From: Cerioporus squamosus
Lineage: Eukaryota > Basidiomycota > Agaricomycetes > Polyporales > Polyporaceae
Assembly (NCBI GenBank): GCA_022592435.1
Contig: JABYQS010000228.1
Location: forward strand, 1-50,970
Reading direction: 5' to 3'
DNA length: 50,970 bases
Part shown: positions 25,396-35,919 of the stretch, piece by piece
Layout of the letters: each line of letters starts with the position of its first letter
How positions within the stretch are numbered: position 1 is the first letter of the stretch
The notes under the pieces: model-generated
Told to the model about the DNA's origin: nothing
The model's input: the letters and a program-made list of their open reading frames with translations, nothing else
The model's database searches: none
Position numbers and translations under genes: made by a program

Positions 25396-26199
25396 GGCGA
25401 ATGGATCCCCATTGCTGCGCACTACATCACCTCATTCCCCGCCTTGGAATCTCTAACGGTGTCGCAGGAACATCCGCTCTTCCTCTCGGACCAGGCGGAC
25501 CAGGCCTATGGGTCCGTAAGACGAGAGAATAAGCGCTATCAACGTGTGCGCGGATCCTGGCCGTCCTTGGAGTACTTCATGGGAACGACGCAGCATCTCT
25601 ACCTCCTCGGCCTGAATTGTCACGTGTATCAGGTCTGCCTGGATGACATCGATGAGAGCGTTTCTGCGACGATGATGCGAGCCGTGCTGGATGACGTTCG
25701 CCCCGTTCGTCTCGAATTGGCCTCGTACGCGAACTTCAATTTCCTGAAGTCGGAGTGGATGGAGGCATTGTGCACGCTGCGCGACCCGCAGATGACTACG
25801 CTGAAGATCAAGATCAAACTCTTGGGAGAGGCGGAGGAAGGCTCGCTTGAAGTCGCGATTGTGAGTCCAAGTGCATGGTCCGTGCTTGTCGAGCGGTGAG
25901 ACTGACCAGTATATACATCCGAACAGAACGCCATCCGCGCCGCGCTCGCGTCGCTTTCCCTTATCGGGTTTCATCTATACGTCGAGCGTGTCGAATACTC
26001 CACCGAATCCCAGGGGCGCGGGACGTACGCGAACATCATGGACTTGCAGGCGGTTGCGCAGGGCTTCAAAGACGCGTGTCCATCGCTGGTGGCCGTGCTC
26101 GTCGAGCTGGACTGCTTTCCAGATCGACCATACAGCAAGGCTAGGGTAGGGTCCCGCAAAGACTGTCGTAGACTCCTGGGTCTCGACGGAAGAGCCTGA
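24724..26199 (+). CDS. F-box-like / leucine-rich-repeat protein A
   Basis: This belongs to the large agaricomycete class of F-box-like proteins. These are thought to bind Skp1 through an N-terminal F-box and substrates through irregular leucine-rich repeats, for ubiquitin ligases. The ATG at 24724 starts MERWKLHLDILLHII, and LHLDILLHIIFVADLETK with KTCHILHR matches an F-box helix pattern. Repeats such as LRSLYIGG, ITDLTLDLLD, LQCLTLVG and LETLELKG follow. Exon 1 is 24724-25860. A 66-base intron (25861-25926) joins to exon 2 with stop TGA 26197-26199, giving 469 residues. A CTGCAG acceptor-like sequence just before the ATG leaves open an upstream non-coding exon. It is intact, unlike its two relatives at 33219 and 41395. 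Substrates cannot be guessed. Confidence 0.82.
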
Positions 26200-27256
26200 T
26201 AGCGAGTAAGCTCATCGGTGGAAGACTTGAGAGGCCTCCCTCACTCTGACTCAGAAGCACGACTAGCCCCTTCTGGGTGCACCCGTCTCCCTCGCTATCC
26301 CACTACATCGACCTCCTCCGGTCGCCATCGCATCGGCCGGGACTTGAGCAGGAGGGCTGGCTTTCGAACCTGGGAAGTCGTCACACGGCTAGCGACGAGG
26401 ACTCGGAGTGATCTTCATATAGACGACGAGGCCGAGCGGTGGTGTATTTGGTAGGCACTCTTAGAATTCGTGGTTCTGGCTCGAAGAACTACACGCTGGT
26501 AAGCGAGCCTGCTTCTGGCAACGTTTCTGCATTCGGATAAAGGTCCGGAGCTCTCGACTCCAGTACAAGCTCGCGGAGTATCACAGACGGCTACTTCTCT
26601 TCCACCTACTGTCCGCCGTCCCACTGCTTTTTTGCTTAGAGGGGCACCTGCTCGCATACGATTAGAAGCTGAGATGGTGAGTCTCACTACTTCAGGCTCG
26701 TGCTACTGACAGGTATCTTAGTGCTCATACCACAGAATCAGATATGCGGCTATCCATATTTATGCCTAGCGAGCGTGCAACGCGCGGCTGCAGCGAGAGC
26801 TATCGGTGTCGCTGGAACAAACACTCCCTTCGAGTTATTCTCTCCAACGGGCTCGAACCGGTGTATCCGGCGCGGACGCTCTCCCAGCTGAGCCATCGTG
26901 CGCACAGGAGGAGCCACGTGGACACCCGAAGACGCTCTTATGACCGCTGGACCAGAGTCAACTGACGACGACCATGACCTCCTGCTTTCTCACTGTCGCT
27001 GTCCGCTCGTATTCGGACAACAATCTGTATGTGCAGCAAGTGTGGACTCACTCTGATTGGTATGCAGGCCATCTTCCTATTGGCCGGCGTCTCCTCACAC
27101 GAGGTTCAAATCCTCGTGCCGGCAGCGACCCCAACGCTTCTAACGTGTCCTCTCGCAAGCCTCATATGAACAAGGATGACGTCTTCTTGGGCACGCTTAC
27201 GGGAAGTCAACGACATATGACACCTGTACCTTGATGTTCTGAACCACAGGGCGCGG
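26200..27256. other. Spacer upstream of GH79 A, partly duplicated
   Basis: About 1.06 kb without a supported protein gene. From about 26565 onward it resembles, in inverted orientation, 40223-40960 upstream of the decayed GH79 C. It contains a tRNA-like sequence near 26842-26905. Confidence 0.5.
26842..26905 (-). other. tRNA-like sequence with Pol III A and B boxes
   Basis: On the minus strand TGGCTCAGCTGGGAGAG matches a tRNA D-arm and A box, with stem GCTC paired to GAGC. About 33 bases later GGTTCGAGCCC matches a T-loop and B box. The acceptor ends do not pair, the T stem has a mismatch, and no normal anticodon arm can be drawn. It is therefore not a working tRNA. It could be a tRNA relic, the head of a SINE, or a Pol III promoter. 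The diverged counterpart near 40640-40700 keeps both boxes, with TGGCTCAGC and TTCGAGCC. Confidence 0.35.
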
Positions 27257-27263
27257 TATATAG
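27257..27263 (+). promoter_or_regulatory. TATA box of GH79 A
   Basis: TATATAG lies about 84 bases before the ATG at 27341. In the duplicated copy C the same place reads TATTTAAAG. Confidence 0.5.
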
Positions 27264-27340
27264 AGCCTCGCTGAACGACGTCGTCATGAAGGCATTCCTG
27301 TGGTACTTGTACGCAGAGGCCTAACGGACTTGCTTTCACT

Positions 27341-29109
27341 ATGCACCACGTCTCATTTCTGCTCGCGGTGGCTGCTCTGCATGCCACCGCCTCCTCTGCT
27401 GTCAATGTCTCCTTGCCACTATCTCCGCCCCCAGGTTCTCATTCACTTGCACGAACCTTGGTTTCGTTCTCTCTGGAGCAGGATCGCTGGCCGGATTGGT
27501 CGGGTGTCCACTCTCGCAACGAGTTCACCAACCGCGCACTCGAGAACTATGCGGAGCTCACCGGCGAGCCCCCAAAGATCCGCGTCGGCGCCGATTCCGA
27601 GGACCACACGTTCTGGTCCCCGACAGTCACAACCAACGAGGACGAGTTCCCGCCAGCGAACACCATCACTCCCTATCCCGAAGCTACCCACATCACAGTA
27701 GGGAACGAGTACTACGAGCTCTCGCGCTTCTTGCCTCGCGGGACACACATGACGTGGGGTGTCAACCTCGGGGCGGACAACGTCACGAACGCTGTCAACA
27801 TGGCGAAGGCTATCGTGCGCGCGTTCCGCACTGGCGCCGTCAAGGCTTCTGGTGTTATCCTGGACCTCATCGAAGTCGGCAACGAGGCGGACCTGTTCAA
27901 GAACAACGGCCTCCGTCCGAGCAACTGGACGGTCGAGGACTACGTGCCAGACTGGATCGACGTGGCGGGCCCGGTGGTGGAGGCCGCCGGGATCAGAGGA
28001 CGCGATGGACCGGTCTCGATCCAGGGAGCAGCCTTCGCGTCGCAACAATTCACGCCTCGAGAGATCTTTGACCTGGGCATACTCGACAGCGAGCCTGGGA
28101 AGGCGATCTCCCAGTAAGTCCATGCCTTTGTCTCGAGTCGGCGGGAGCAGTGCTCACTTTCTGTGCAGAATTTCCCAACACCGATACTCGGCCGCATTCT
28201 GCAACGGCGGCGATTTCCCTCTGACTTCGTTCATGAGCAAGTCGGCTGTACGCGGTAACTTGACTAACTTCAAGGATGACATCGCTGCGACCCATGCCCG
28301 CGGTCTAACCTACGTTCTTGGGTACGTACCTCGCAGTCATGTCTGTCCAGGTTCTAATCAACATGCCCGCAGCGAGACCAACAGCATCGCTTGCCACGGA
28401 GCTCCCGGGGTTAGCAACACGGCTGGTGCTGCGCTCTGGACTATCGACTACACCCTCCAAGCGGCGACGCTAGGCGTCAAGGAACTCTTCTTCCACGAGG
28501 GCATCGGGTACAAGTACAACTTCGTCCGTCTCCTCCCCTTCTTCACGATCAGCATGCTCACGTCTAGCTGTGTAGTTCCAACCCGTAACGCTCAACCGCT
28601 CGACGATCGATGGTTCCCCGCTCGACCCTCCCGTCGCCCCACATATCCAGCCTGGGTACTACGGCGGACTCGTCATCAACACCTTCGTGGGCAAGACCGG
28701 GTCCGCCAAGATCGTCGAGCTCCCCGTCGACGACTCGAACGTCGCCGGTTACGCAGCGTACGAACACGGTCGCCTCGCACGCGCCGTCTTCGTCAACCTC
28801 CACGCGTGGCTCGCGAGCAGCACGAGGGAGCGTCCGGCTGTACACATCGACTTCGACTTCGCCTTCGCTGCCGAGTCTTCGGGCGCGCGGAGGTCGACTC
28901 AGAGCGAGGTGAACGCGTTCTGGAGCCGGAAGGCTACTGCTAGGAGGCTCGTCATCGAGCATGCGGACGACACTGCGGGCTTGAAGTGGGCGGGCCAGAG
29001 CTACGAGACGGGGGACGTGAGGCCGAGGGGCCATCTAGTGCTCGAGCACGTCGTGCTGAGCGAGGGTATTGATCTGCGCTCCTCGGAGGCGGTCTTGGTC
29101 GAGTTTTGA
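27341..29109 (+). CDS. GH79 beta-glucuronidase-like enzyme A (secreted)
   Basis: GH79 enzymes remove glucuronic or 4-O-methyl-glucuronic acid, for example from arabinogalactan proteins; heparanase belongs to the same family. The signal peptide is MHHVSFLLAVAALHATASSA. The catalytic (beta/alpha)8 domain shows the acid/base glutamate in IEVGNEAD and the probable nucleophile in GETNSIACHG. The C-terminal beta domain (GYYGGLVIN to SSEAVLVEF) follows. Four exons (27341-28113, 28169-28321, 28373-28523, 28576-29109) join without a frame break, giving 536 residues and stop TGA 29107-29109. There is no membrane anchor, so it is secreted. It is the intact parent-like copy of the decayed GH79 C and a relative of membrane-anchored GH79 B, which lies next on the same strand. 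Exact substrate is unknown. Confidence 0.93.
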
Positions 29110-30374
29110 GCCAGTGCACAGGAATCTCGGGGGTTTCACTGCCGCTCGCGCGCGCTGGGAAGGACGATGCGTCAAGAGAGCTGGGAAGAGACAGTAACGA
29201 TATCCTTATCTGTACGTGTGTCACGAACATTCACGACGATCTAACGGTTCCTCTCCACGCTCCAATTGTTGGACTATCATCGATAAGCTGCTTGCGTTAC
29301 GTTCGCATGCGGGCTCGAGCGGTCTCACTTGGATAGCAGGTAAGCCCCCTCGTGGCACATTGGTGAGAGTTGACACATGCAGGGTAAGTCCCTTCTTGCG
29401 CCGCCGCATATATCAACCTCGTCTGATTTCTTACTATCACAGGTACATACCTCGACCGCCGGCGCACTATAGTGCAGACAGACACACCGGCGCCTACATT
29501 CAATGCGCCCAAATCGCACTCTTTGCACACCTTGCCCGTAACCTGTAACTCATGTACATGTTCTCACAGGCGCAAACGAGAGCCCACAAAGGCCGTCCAC
29601 CACGAATCCGTCTCAAGCCACCGCTGACCACAGTGCTGTCCCGGGCGAGGTGGGGGTTCTGCCTTGCTGTCCTCGCTCTCCGAGGGTCAGTTACCGTATA
29701 CGTGCCAGGGTTAGGACAGCAAGGGATCCATCTCCGCCGCTGCATTGCGCCCATTCTGCGAGCGAGGCGAGTGTCTTCTTGCTCTCCGTATCTATCGCTG
29801 ACTTACCGATGGGCAAGGAAGGGTTGGGATTACGGAATCCCACATCAAGTCGCTAGGGTATGTTTCCGTTACTCCGTGCATCAACGCTCGGCATGCTGGC
29901 TTTCCGAAGGGCTTGGTCACTGGTGTGTCCGGGCGCGGCTCACAAAGGGCGCGGAAAGGTATCGCGGGTGTCAACCTCATACGTGAGGGTGCTTCGACAG
30001 CTCCGACGGAAGGCCAAGCATACATACGACATGAATGATTCACATGGTGAGCATGTTAGTATGACACTGTTTCAGCGGTCTTCCCCAATCGCATCGGGCT
30101 TAAGCTGATTGGAAAATATCACCCTCAGATCGCCGGATTCATATTGGGACAACTACGTGCTGATCACACGAATATAGCCTCTCGCAAGTACCCGGCGCAA
30201 TCGGGCTCCTCCCGCCCGGGCGGCTCCGCACAAGCTGTGTTGACCGTTCCCCGTTTGGCAGCGTTGGCCACAGGCTGAATCTGCACGGAGGCCTCGCTGT
30301 GCCCTGGTCCAGAAGCCGAGATAAGGTTGCGTTAGGCAATTGGCATCCCGCCGACGTCCATATTCCGCCACGAC
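29110..30374. other. Spacer between GH79 A and GH79 B
   Basis: About 1.3 kb without a supported gene. A 144-codon plus-strand frame (29552-29986) has no motif and poor coding character, and I treat it as chance. A weak exon-like trace follows at 30375. Confidence 0.4.
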
Positions 30375-30775
30375 GTGTCCCTGAGGCTTCTTCCCCCGTG
30401 TACTGCCTCCCACGATCGATCGCTTGTGCCAGCGCATCGTATTGGCGAGGCCATCCGAGAGCATCCGAGTCATCGTGTCCTCCTTTGCTCCTTGCAGACC
30501 TCTGTCCTTGCCACGCTTCAAGGTGTCCTCGGACAGAGAGAACTGGACGTCCCAAAGTTGGACGCATTGATCTTCGGTGAGTAACGTCTTCATCGGCAAA
30601 TTTTGGGGCTTGTATAGAGACTGAATTGCCCGTTGCAGTTCTGCACCGGGCGGAGGTCGCGCGTGCAATCGCATCTTCACTGTTCATCGCTTGCTATAAC
30701 CAGTCTCTGGGCGGCGGCATCATGTCACAAAGCTGCCAAATGGATCGTTCGACCTATCTGATTGGATGGGTTCCC
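30375..30775 (+). pseudogene. Possible gene fragment, two exon-like blocks
   Basis: The frame reading IREHPSHRVLLCSLQTS and LDVPKLDALIF ends at GTGAGT (about 30579). After an intron-like 58 bases ending GTTGCAG it continues as LHRAEVARAIASSLFI and NQSLGGGIMSQ, to a stop near 30785. The join keeps frame. There is no clear start and no domain I recognise. It runs into the promoter of GH79 B, so it is probably a relic. Confidence 0.22.
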
Positions 30776-30785
30776 AGTTGTGCGA

Positions 30786-30791
30786 TATAAG
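30786..30791 (+). promoter_or_regulatory. TATA box of GH79 B
   Basis: TATAAG lies 75 bases before the ATG at 30861. It supports starting GH79 B there and not at the upstream in-frame codon near 30762. Confidence 0.5.
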
Positions 30792-30860
30792 CTTTCGACG
30801 TGCGGACTGCTCCTCCAGGCTGCAGCTCCGCTCATCCAGCCACACTCCGTCCCTTCCGCC

Positions 30861-32891
30861 ATGCGTCACCCGTGCTCGAATCTCCTGGTCGCATCGGTTG
30901 TTCTCCCCCTCCTTGGCTGCTACGTCTTGGCAGTGAACGTCTCCCTTCCCATCGATGCCCCTCCAGACTCCGAGCCGCTCTCCCCGACACTGGTATCTTT
31001 TTCTGTAGAGCAGGACCGCTGGCCAGAGTGGACGGGCGTCGAAGCGAGGAACAACTTCACCTACAACGCGCTCATGAACTACGCCGCGCTTACAGGACAA
31101 CCTCCAGACATCCGCGTCGGCGCGAACTCGGAGGACCACACCACCTGGTCGCCCACGGTATCCCTCAACGACGACATCTATCCTCCTCCCAATGCCATTA
31201 CCCCCTACCCCGAAGCGACCCGCATCACAGTCGGGAACGACTACTACCAGCTCTCGCGATATCTCCCGCGCGGGACGCACATGGTGTGGGGCGTCAACCT
31301 GGGTGCGAACAATGCGACGAATGCTGTGAACATGGCTCAAGCCGTCGTGTCCTCGTTCCAATCGTCCGCAGTGAAGGCGGCCGACATCGTCCTTGATCGC
31401 ATAGAGGTTGGTAACGAGCCCGACCTATACACGCACAATGGCTTGCGGCCGAAGAACTGGACGGTCAACGACTACGTTCGCGAGTGGACGGCGAGCGCAG
31501 GTCCGGTCGTGGAGGTCCTCGGGATCTCAGGGCGCAACGGGTCCGTCACGCTCCAGGGGTTCGCCTTCGCCAACCAAGGGTTCACGCCTCGGAAGGTATT
31601 CAACCTCAGCATCCTCGACAGCGCGCCGGGGCGAGCTATATCAGTGTACGAGACCCTTGTTCCCTCTATGCCCGAGCGACCCCCGTTGACGAGATAAGCA
31701 CAGCGTGTCTCAGCACCACTACCAAGCGCACTTCTGCAAGGGCGGGAACTTCTCTCTCGTCTCCTTCATGAACAAGACCTCTGTTCGTTCGAACCTGTCT
31801 ATCTTCGACGAAGATATCGCTGCGACGCGGGCGAAGGGCCTGGGATACGTCCTCGGGTTCGTCATTCACGGCACTCCCGCGGCGATATGACATGCTGACA
31901 CGTCGGCACAGGGAAACTAACAGTGTCGCGTGCCACGGTGCACCCGGAGTCAGCAACTCGGCAGGGTCGGCGCTTTGGGCAATAGACTATGCACTTCGTG
32001 CCGCGACGCGCGGGATCCGCCAGGCGTTCTTCCACCAGGGGATCGGGTACAAGTACAATTTCGTACGTCGCTTGGATGGCCACATTGACTTGCCGTAGGC
32101 TGACGAGAACCCCTGGATCAGATCCAACCCGTCCCATTGAATCGCTCGGTCATCGACGGGAGCCCTCTCTACCCGCCTTCTCCGCCGCAGCTCATGCCGA
32201 GCTATTATGGGGGTCTCGTCATCAACAGCCTCATCGGCTCCTCTGGCTCGTCGAAAGTCGTCGAGCTGGCCGTCAACGACACCAACGTCTCCGGCTATGC
32301 AGCGTACGAGCAGGGCGAGCTCGTCCGCGCCGTCTTCGTGAACCTGCATGCATGGTTGAAGAGCAGCACCGGGGAACGACCCTCGGTCCACATTGAGCTC
32401 GATCTGAATGGGACTTCAAGCGACGTCAGCGCTATCTCCGGTCGCTCCGTCGTCGCTCGGAGATTGATCCTCCAATATGCGGACGACGTTGCCAACCTGA
32501 CATGGGCGGGACAGACCTTCGAAACCGCCGATGCGCTTCCCAGAGGTGCCGTTGCGCAAGAGCGTGTCTCCTTGGACGCCGGACTGGACTTGCGCGCCAG
32601 TGAAGCGGTGCTTGTGGACTTCCAAGGGTCCGCTCCCGTGTCTGCCACCTCAGCAGCAGGATCGTCTCGAAGCAGCAAGGGCAAGTACATCGCAGCAGGA
32701 GTTGTCTCGGGCGTTGCGGTCGCAATTTTAGGTGCTGCAGGCGTATACTATGCTCGTCGTAGAATGGCCAGCACCCGGAAACTGTCGCCTTCTACATCAG
32801 GTACGTGTCTCATCCGGTATCTCCGAATGGCTACTAACTCTAAGACTTACCAGTTGTTACTGTCACTGGCACTCCCGAGGAAAAGTTCTAA
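30861..32891 (+). CDS. GH79 beta-glucuronidase-like enzyme B with C-terminal membrane anchor
   Basis: This family member acts on glucuronic acid residues. A signal peptide (MRHPCSNLLVASVVLPLLGC) precedes NVSLPIDAPP. The catalytic glutamates are in IEVGNEPD and GETNSVACHG, and the beta domain ends RASEAVLVDF as in copies A and C. Five exons (30861-31643, 31714-31856, 31912-32062, 32122-32800, 32854-32891) join in frame to 597 residues. After the beta domain a serine-rich linker leads to a transmembrane helix (YIAAGVVSGVAVAILGAA, about residues 549-571), a basic RRRM stop-transfer and a short cytosolic tail ending TPEEKF. Copies A and C end before this point. The enzyme domain should therefore face outside, attached to the plasma membrane or wall. 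The short fifth exon depends on one splice choice, but the helix itself lies in exon 4. Confidence 0.9.
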
Positions 32892-33218
32892 TGATCTTTT
32901 GTGGCGCCTACCGCACGTGCACTGGAATGCGGCGTGCGGCACGTTCTGGGCAAAGAAGACTTCGATCGGCCACATGGGTACGCCTGGGAGCGCAGGACTA
33001 CTATAGATGGGACGACAATCATTTTTGCGTCCTATGTCCACCTTAGAGCCTTGCTTAGAGCCACGATATAGAGTGACGACTTTCACGCTCTCTTTCTGTC
33101 CGGCTGCCACTACAGCTTCCTCTTCCGCACTTCAGGTGAGTGGCGCTTCTGTCGTCTCCTTCAACTCCTCAGCCGGACCCAGACGCCACCCATCCTACCC
33201 CCCGAGCATCCAGACGCC
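32892..33218. other. Spacer between GH79 B and F-box-like B
   Basis: These 327 bases should hold the 3' end of GH79 B and the promoter of the next gene. I see no gene or repeat. Confidence 0.4.
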
Positions 33219-34842
33219 ATGCCCCCCATCCCGCCTCTCACTCCCGCCGCTCAGGACATGGTGCGAGCCATCCGCAAGCACGAGCCCACGCTTGTGTTAG
33301 AGTGCGAAGACCACATCCGGGGTCTCGTCCAATTCATCTCTGCGGACAATGAGGAGTACTGCCGATGGATTCGCGGCCTTCACTTCGATGTCGGTGCTAT
33401 CAGCGAAGACGTAGCGGCCATGCTGGAGTACTACATCGCGGACTGCGGGAAGCTCATGCCGCTGAAAGAGCTTCATTTGGACAACGCCGAGGCTCTTCTC
33501 GGGTCCGACCCACGACTCGTCGACGCGTTCGCCGCCTCAGCACCGTAAAGACTTTGTACATCGACAACGTCGGGAAGCGTGCTCACGACATGCTCGTCGA
33601 TATGAAGTCCTCCCTTCGTTCCGCCGAGCTCTCTTTGTCCTACAGCCGGACGGACTTGCCAGACGAGCTGTTCTACTCCGACCCCATCCATCTCATGTCC
33701 GCTTCGCAGGACACCCTGGAGAGACTCAAGGCATACGGCGCGACCACCGACAGTCCGGGGAGCCATTGGCAGAAATATCCCAATATGCGCAGCTTGGAGC
33801 TCATCTTCGTCGACGTGCCTCGGACGTACGATTACGTGGCGGCCTTTCCGAACCTCGAGCATCTCATCATATCTTCCGCTCTCTCCACTCTGGCCAAGTG
33901 CGAGGCGACCAGGCGGGCGAACCGAGATGAGCAAGAGGAGTATGGAGCGTGGGGTCGCTTGAAATCAGTGGCCGGTCTGCTCACGGACGTGTACATGCTC
34001 GGTCTCTCCTGCCACATCGTCCACACCATGGACATCCGAGTCGTTGCTACCTGTGATGAGAGTTGCAAGATGCTGGCGGCTGTGATCGCGGACGGCAAGC
34101 CGAACTACTTACGTCTTACGACGCACCTCGATGATATTGCAGATGATGGTATAGTCTTCGCCTTGGAGCGCGAGAACACCGCACGGCTCCGCGAACTGAA
34201 ACTCATAGTCATTGTCGATCGCAACGTCCGTGCCCACCATGTCCATGATACCGTCGTGCGTATCCTTTCACCGCCATATTTAACATGTAACAGCGGTACT
34301 CACTTCTCGACCTCCTGCAGGATTGTATCTCACTAGCGATGCGCGAGCTGTCTATTCCAACCTTGCGCTTGCGCTTCGACGGCAAGGTGCCCACGCGCAT
34401 TGCGACGGACTCGGACCCGGCCGCAGCAGGAGAGGACAACTATCTTGCCACGGCGAGCCTCAAGTTGCTCGGGTCGCGCCTCATCGGGAGAGTGCCGTCC
34501 CTCGAGGACGTTCGCGTTTCCGTCGTGGGACTGAGTCCAGGCGAGGAAGCTTATGCTGCGCTGTCGTCGACCGGTCGAGAACGGACCGTCACCAGAGATG
34601 TCTCCCGGTCGGACTGTGAAGACGACTTGAGTACATCTTCGGAGAGCGACAGCGAACTTGAAGACGCGGAGGAGCAGTCGGATGCCGCCGGCTCCGGGCA
34701 AGAAGAGCATCAAGAGGAGGGCCGATTGGATATAGGTGTCGGAGACGAGCGTTCCACTGAGGATTCGGAGGACATCTTCGGCGGCGACATCGCCGTCGAT
34801 GACTATGACGGATATACTACGGAAGGATCTGTAGAGGTGTAA
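33219..34842 (+). pseudogene. F-box-like / leucine-rich-repeat protein B, broken by one frame shift
   Basis: This is a relative of the gene at 24724, with shared patterns such as YMLGLSCHIVH against YLLGLNCHVYQ. The frame starts at ATG 33219 (MPPIPPLTPAAQD) and stops at about 33546 after DAFAAS. The protein clearly continues in the next frame as STVKTLYIDN without a splice site, so one base has been lost near 33535 in a run of C. After that the frame is open to an intron (about 34257-34320) and a last exon ending TEGSVEV at 34842. The C-terminus is very acidic (SESDSELEDAEEQ). The single break could be a real mutation or a sequencing error. If it is an error, this is a normal gene of about 520 residues. 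The N-terminal F-box is weak. Confidence 0.75.
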
Positions 34843-35801
34843 GTAATAAGTGTCACTGACTTCTATGCGCACTCTATCTCAATGATACTCTTTCGCCGAC
34901 ATTGGTTGTCCCCATGATACTTCTCATATTACGTGCCAGTGGACTCCGTTGACAGTGGTTGGCAGGACGCGGAGTTGGAAGGATCTGCGGAGGGAAGGAG
35001 GCTCTGAGAGGCCTGAGCGCCTGAGCCTCGAGGAGGGTACCACAGGGTACCACTCGCTTGACCCACCGGCACAGCCGCGCGTCTACATCACCACGCGCGT
35101 ATCCAAGTACGCGGCACATTCAAACCCCCATCATGACCAGCTCTTTCCCCTTCCATAGACTTCGTGGTTTCTACGGTCCACTGCGCAGCACCGCAGCACT
35201 GAAACTCAAAGAACTTCAATGTCCTTTTGCTCTCCGACACCATCAGATTGGCGGCAAGTCTGAGACAAGACGTTCCGAGCGGCGAGCTTGAAGCTACGTA
35301 CTAAGTAGTAGCGATGCCATTGTCCGCAGCTCAAGTTATGATACATACCACTCAGTTGGCTATAGCAAAGGACTCGAGTAAGTTGCATTGTTGATATCTT
35401 CATCACATCGTTCACAATGGTCAACGCGTATACGCCAGCATCATGACGCTGCGGAGTCCGCGGACTCTACGACGAGTCGAGTCGACGACGCCGCCCGCAT
35501 GAGTGCGACGGAGAGTCACGGAGTCCGCCAGTACCGAGGTATTCGTTCCACGGAGAAGGTCTGCCTCGGTGATTCTCCGCATTTTGCTACTTTCCTCTGC
35601 TGGTTGCCGGGAGCCCGTGCTGCGCGCTACCGCTACACAGCCGGCATAGCGACTCGCGAGACCGACACATCGCACCCAATGGGTCAATCCATCTACCGCC
35701 CCCGATCTCGCGGACATCTTGCTGCAGTCTGAGTCTCAAGCTGCAGCCGCTTCACCGCTTCTCATTCAAAGATTCGCGAGGCCCCGTCCTCGTCTGGGCC
35801 G
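34843..35801. other. Upstream region of laccase 2
   Basis: About 0.96 kb without a supported gene. It should hold the laccase 2 promoter. Short reading frames have no motif. Confidence 0.45.
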
Positions 35802-35807
35802 TATAAA
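35802..35807 (+). promoter_or_regulatory. TATA box of laccase 2
   Basis: TATAAA lies 113 bases before the ATG at 35920, similar to the spacing in laccase 1. Confidence 0.6.
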
Positions 35808-35919
35808 GACTGAAGCCGAACATGTCACTCTAGACATTCCTTCGACTCGGCGACATCTCCTTCGAGGTTTTATTCGCCTCCTTCCCTGTACACCGGCGTC
35901 CTCTCTTTTTTTCCTCACC

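Larger units (their letters stand above)
26565..29109 (+). repeat. Duplicated GH79 cassette, copy A
   Basis: Promoter, coding region and introns of GH79 A recur in inverted orientation at 38392-40960. The shared non-coding part includes GCCTCGCTGAACGACGTCGT before the start codon. Ends are approximate. Confidence 0.88.

Noticed and set aside
27085..27125. T-arm-like sequence with a perfect 5-base stem (CGAGG, TTCAAAT, CCTCG)
   Set aside because: There is no A box or pairing acceptor stem upstream, and the duplicated copy near 40340-40390 does not keep the T-loop.
27443..28123. Long minus-strand reading frame of 226 codons over GH79 A
   Set aside because: It lies opposite an intact exon, is arginine- and valine-rich as expected for the complement of GC-rich coding DNA, and has no domain.
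29552..29986. Plus-strand frame of 144 codons between GH79 A and B
   Set aside because: Composition is not protein-like, there is no motif, and no splice continuation was found.
30153..30680. Minus-strand frame of 175 codons in the GH79 A-B spacer
   Set aside because: No domain, signal peptide or splice support. The opposite strand has slightly better exon-like structure.
30762..30860. Earlier in-frame start for GH79 B
   Set aside because: The signal peptide begins at ATG 30861, and a TATA box at 30786-30791 lies inside the supposed extension.
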